Shown here: positions 14,025 through 14,821 of the stretch, piece after piece
Position numbering within the stretch: position 1 is the stretch's first letter
How the letters are laid out: each line of letters opens with the position of its first letter
Assembly (NCBI GenBank): GCA_019058515.1
Contig: JAHPYY010000108.1
Span: 1 to 14,821 of the forward strand
Direction of reading: 5' to 3'
Origin: Promethearchaeota archaeon
GTDB lineage: Archaea > Asgardarchaeota > Lokiarchaeia > Sigynarchaeales > SOKP01
DNA: 14,821 nt
Program-made: the position numbers and the translations under genes
Notes under the pieces: generated by a model
Seen by the model: only the letters and a program-made list of their open reading frames with translations
What the model was told of the DNA's origin: nothing
Databases searched by the model: none

Positions 14025-14821
14025 TTGTCTGAAAATCAGACCACAGAACAAGACGAAGAAAAAATTGGAGTTTTTGTATGCCGTTGAGGTGTTAACATCG
14101 CAGGGATACTTGACATACCTAGAATTGTCGAAGAACTAAATAGACTAGAAGGTGTCAAAGCCTTCGAATATTTAAGTATGTGTACAGAAGGGGGATCCTC
14201 CTACATTAAAGAATCCATAGAGGAGCACAAACTCTCACGAATCGTTGTTGCGGCATGTACGCCAAAAACACACCAGCCAGTATTTCACGCTATACTTTCG
14301 GAAGCAGGCTTACCACCAAGATATCTTGAGTTCGTAAATATTCGAGAACATTGTTCGTTTGTACATCAAGCTCCTGAGGAGCGAGAAAATGCATTTTGGA
14401 AAGCTATTGACCTTATTAAAGCGGGGATCTCGAGATCAAAACTCTTAGAAGATGTACCCACTAAAACCGTCCCAGTGACGCCCGTGGCACTAGTGGTTGG
14501 CGGAGGAATCGCAGGATTAACTACGGCAGTAGATCTAGGCGATGCGGGTTATAAAGTGTACCTCGTCGAGAAAAACACAACTATCGGGGGGCGAATGTCC
14601 CAACTTGACAGAACTTTTCCCACCGACGATTGTTCCATATGAATTTTGGGACCGAAAATGCTCGAAGCAAATCGTCATGAAAACATTGAGATCTTATCTT
14701 ATAGCGAAGTTATCGATGTAGATGGGTATATCGGAAATTTTACAGTAAAAGTTAAGCGAAAAACGCGCTATGTTGACGAAACAAAGTGCACAGGCTGTGG
14801 TTCTTGTACAGATGCCTGCCC
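14025..14821 (+). CDS. hdrA: heterodisulfide reductase subunit A, selenoprotein with two UGA codons, 3' truncated by the window
   Basis: HdrA is the FAD and iron-sulfur subunit of heterodisulfide-reductase complexes that bifurcate electrons between hydrogenase or formate, ferredoxin and disulfides. Here 265 codons are seen. TTG 14025 has GGTGA five bases before it. The N-terminal domain reads VFVCR-U-GVNIAG with TGA at 14085-14087 (residue 21), where relatives have VCHCGxNIAG. The next conserved cysteines are Cys53, Cys78 and Cys110. The FAD motif VVGGGIAGL is near 158-165. TFPTDDCSI-U-ILGPKM has a second TGA at 14640-14642 (residue 206), where relatives have DCSxCILxPKM. The window ends in a ferredoxin motif with Cys255, 258, 261 and 265. 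Reading both TGAs as selenocysteine restores an unbroken family sequence. Archaeal SECIS elements lie in the 3' untranslated region, outside this window. Confidence 0.9.

Overview
The window looks like a piece of an AT-rich archaeal genome, most probably an Asgard archaeon of Lokiarchaeia type. This taxonomic call is an inference from gene content. Supporting points are a gelsolin-like domain fused to a domain I know from Asgard leucine-rich-repeat proteins, an HdrA gene with two in-frame TGA codons exactly where the family has cysteine (selenocysteine decoding), TATA-type promoters, Shine-Dalgarno sequences of the AGGTGA type with frequent TTG starts, and several isoprenylcysteine methyltransferase-like (ICMT-like) membrane proteins. 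The cell appears to be an anaerobe using ferredoxin and heterodisulfide-reductase chemistry, judging by IorB and HdrA.

Layout. 1-1400 (+): a conserved archaeal protein of unknown function with an IDDAG motif, then an orphan gamma-type subunit of indolepyruvate:ferredoxin oxidoreductase (iorB). 1547-2879 (-): a PadR regulator and an alpha/beta hydrolase overlapping by 11 bases, with a dyad just upstream of padR. 3060-4307: an ICMT-like methyltransferase (+) facing a four-helix membrane protein with a C-terminal helix-turn-helix (-). 4398-5609 (-): the gelsolin-domain protein. 5841-6634 (+): a polytopic membrane protein split by a -1 shift at a run of eight T. 6692-7462 (-): a second ICMT-like enzyme. 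7557-7882 (-): a small conserved gene, also broken by a single-base shift. 8176-10009 (+): a short-chain dehydrogenase and a third ICMT-like enzyme, probably one operon. 10110-11608 (+): a VOC-fold protein and a saccharopine-dehydrogenase-like oxidoreductase. 11637-11915 (-): the C-terminal stump of an alpha/beta hydrolase, followed by a gene-free stretch with two adjacent hairpins and two operator-like dyads. 12196-12885 (+): a winged-helix regulator. 12974-13825 (-): a ZIP metal transporter with a perfect palindrome at its start. 14025-end (+): the N-terminal part of selenoprotein HdrA, cut off by the window edge.

The genes do not form one pathway. Most are single transcription units or two-gene operons. 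The recurring theme is membrane and lipid-type chemistry (three ICMT-like proteins, a retinol-dehydrogenase-like SDR, a saccharopine-reductase-like protein) with several local one-component regulators. The item most worth attention is the double-selenocysteine HdrA, followed by the gelsolin fusion and the T8 frameshift gene. I found no tRNA, rRNA, CRISPR array, transposase or integrase.
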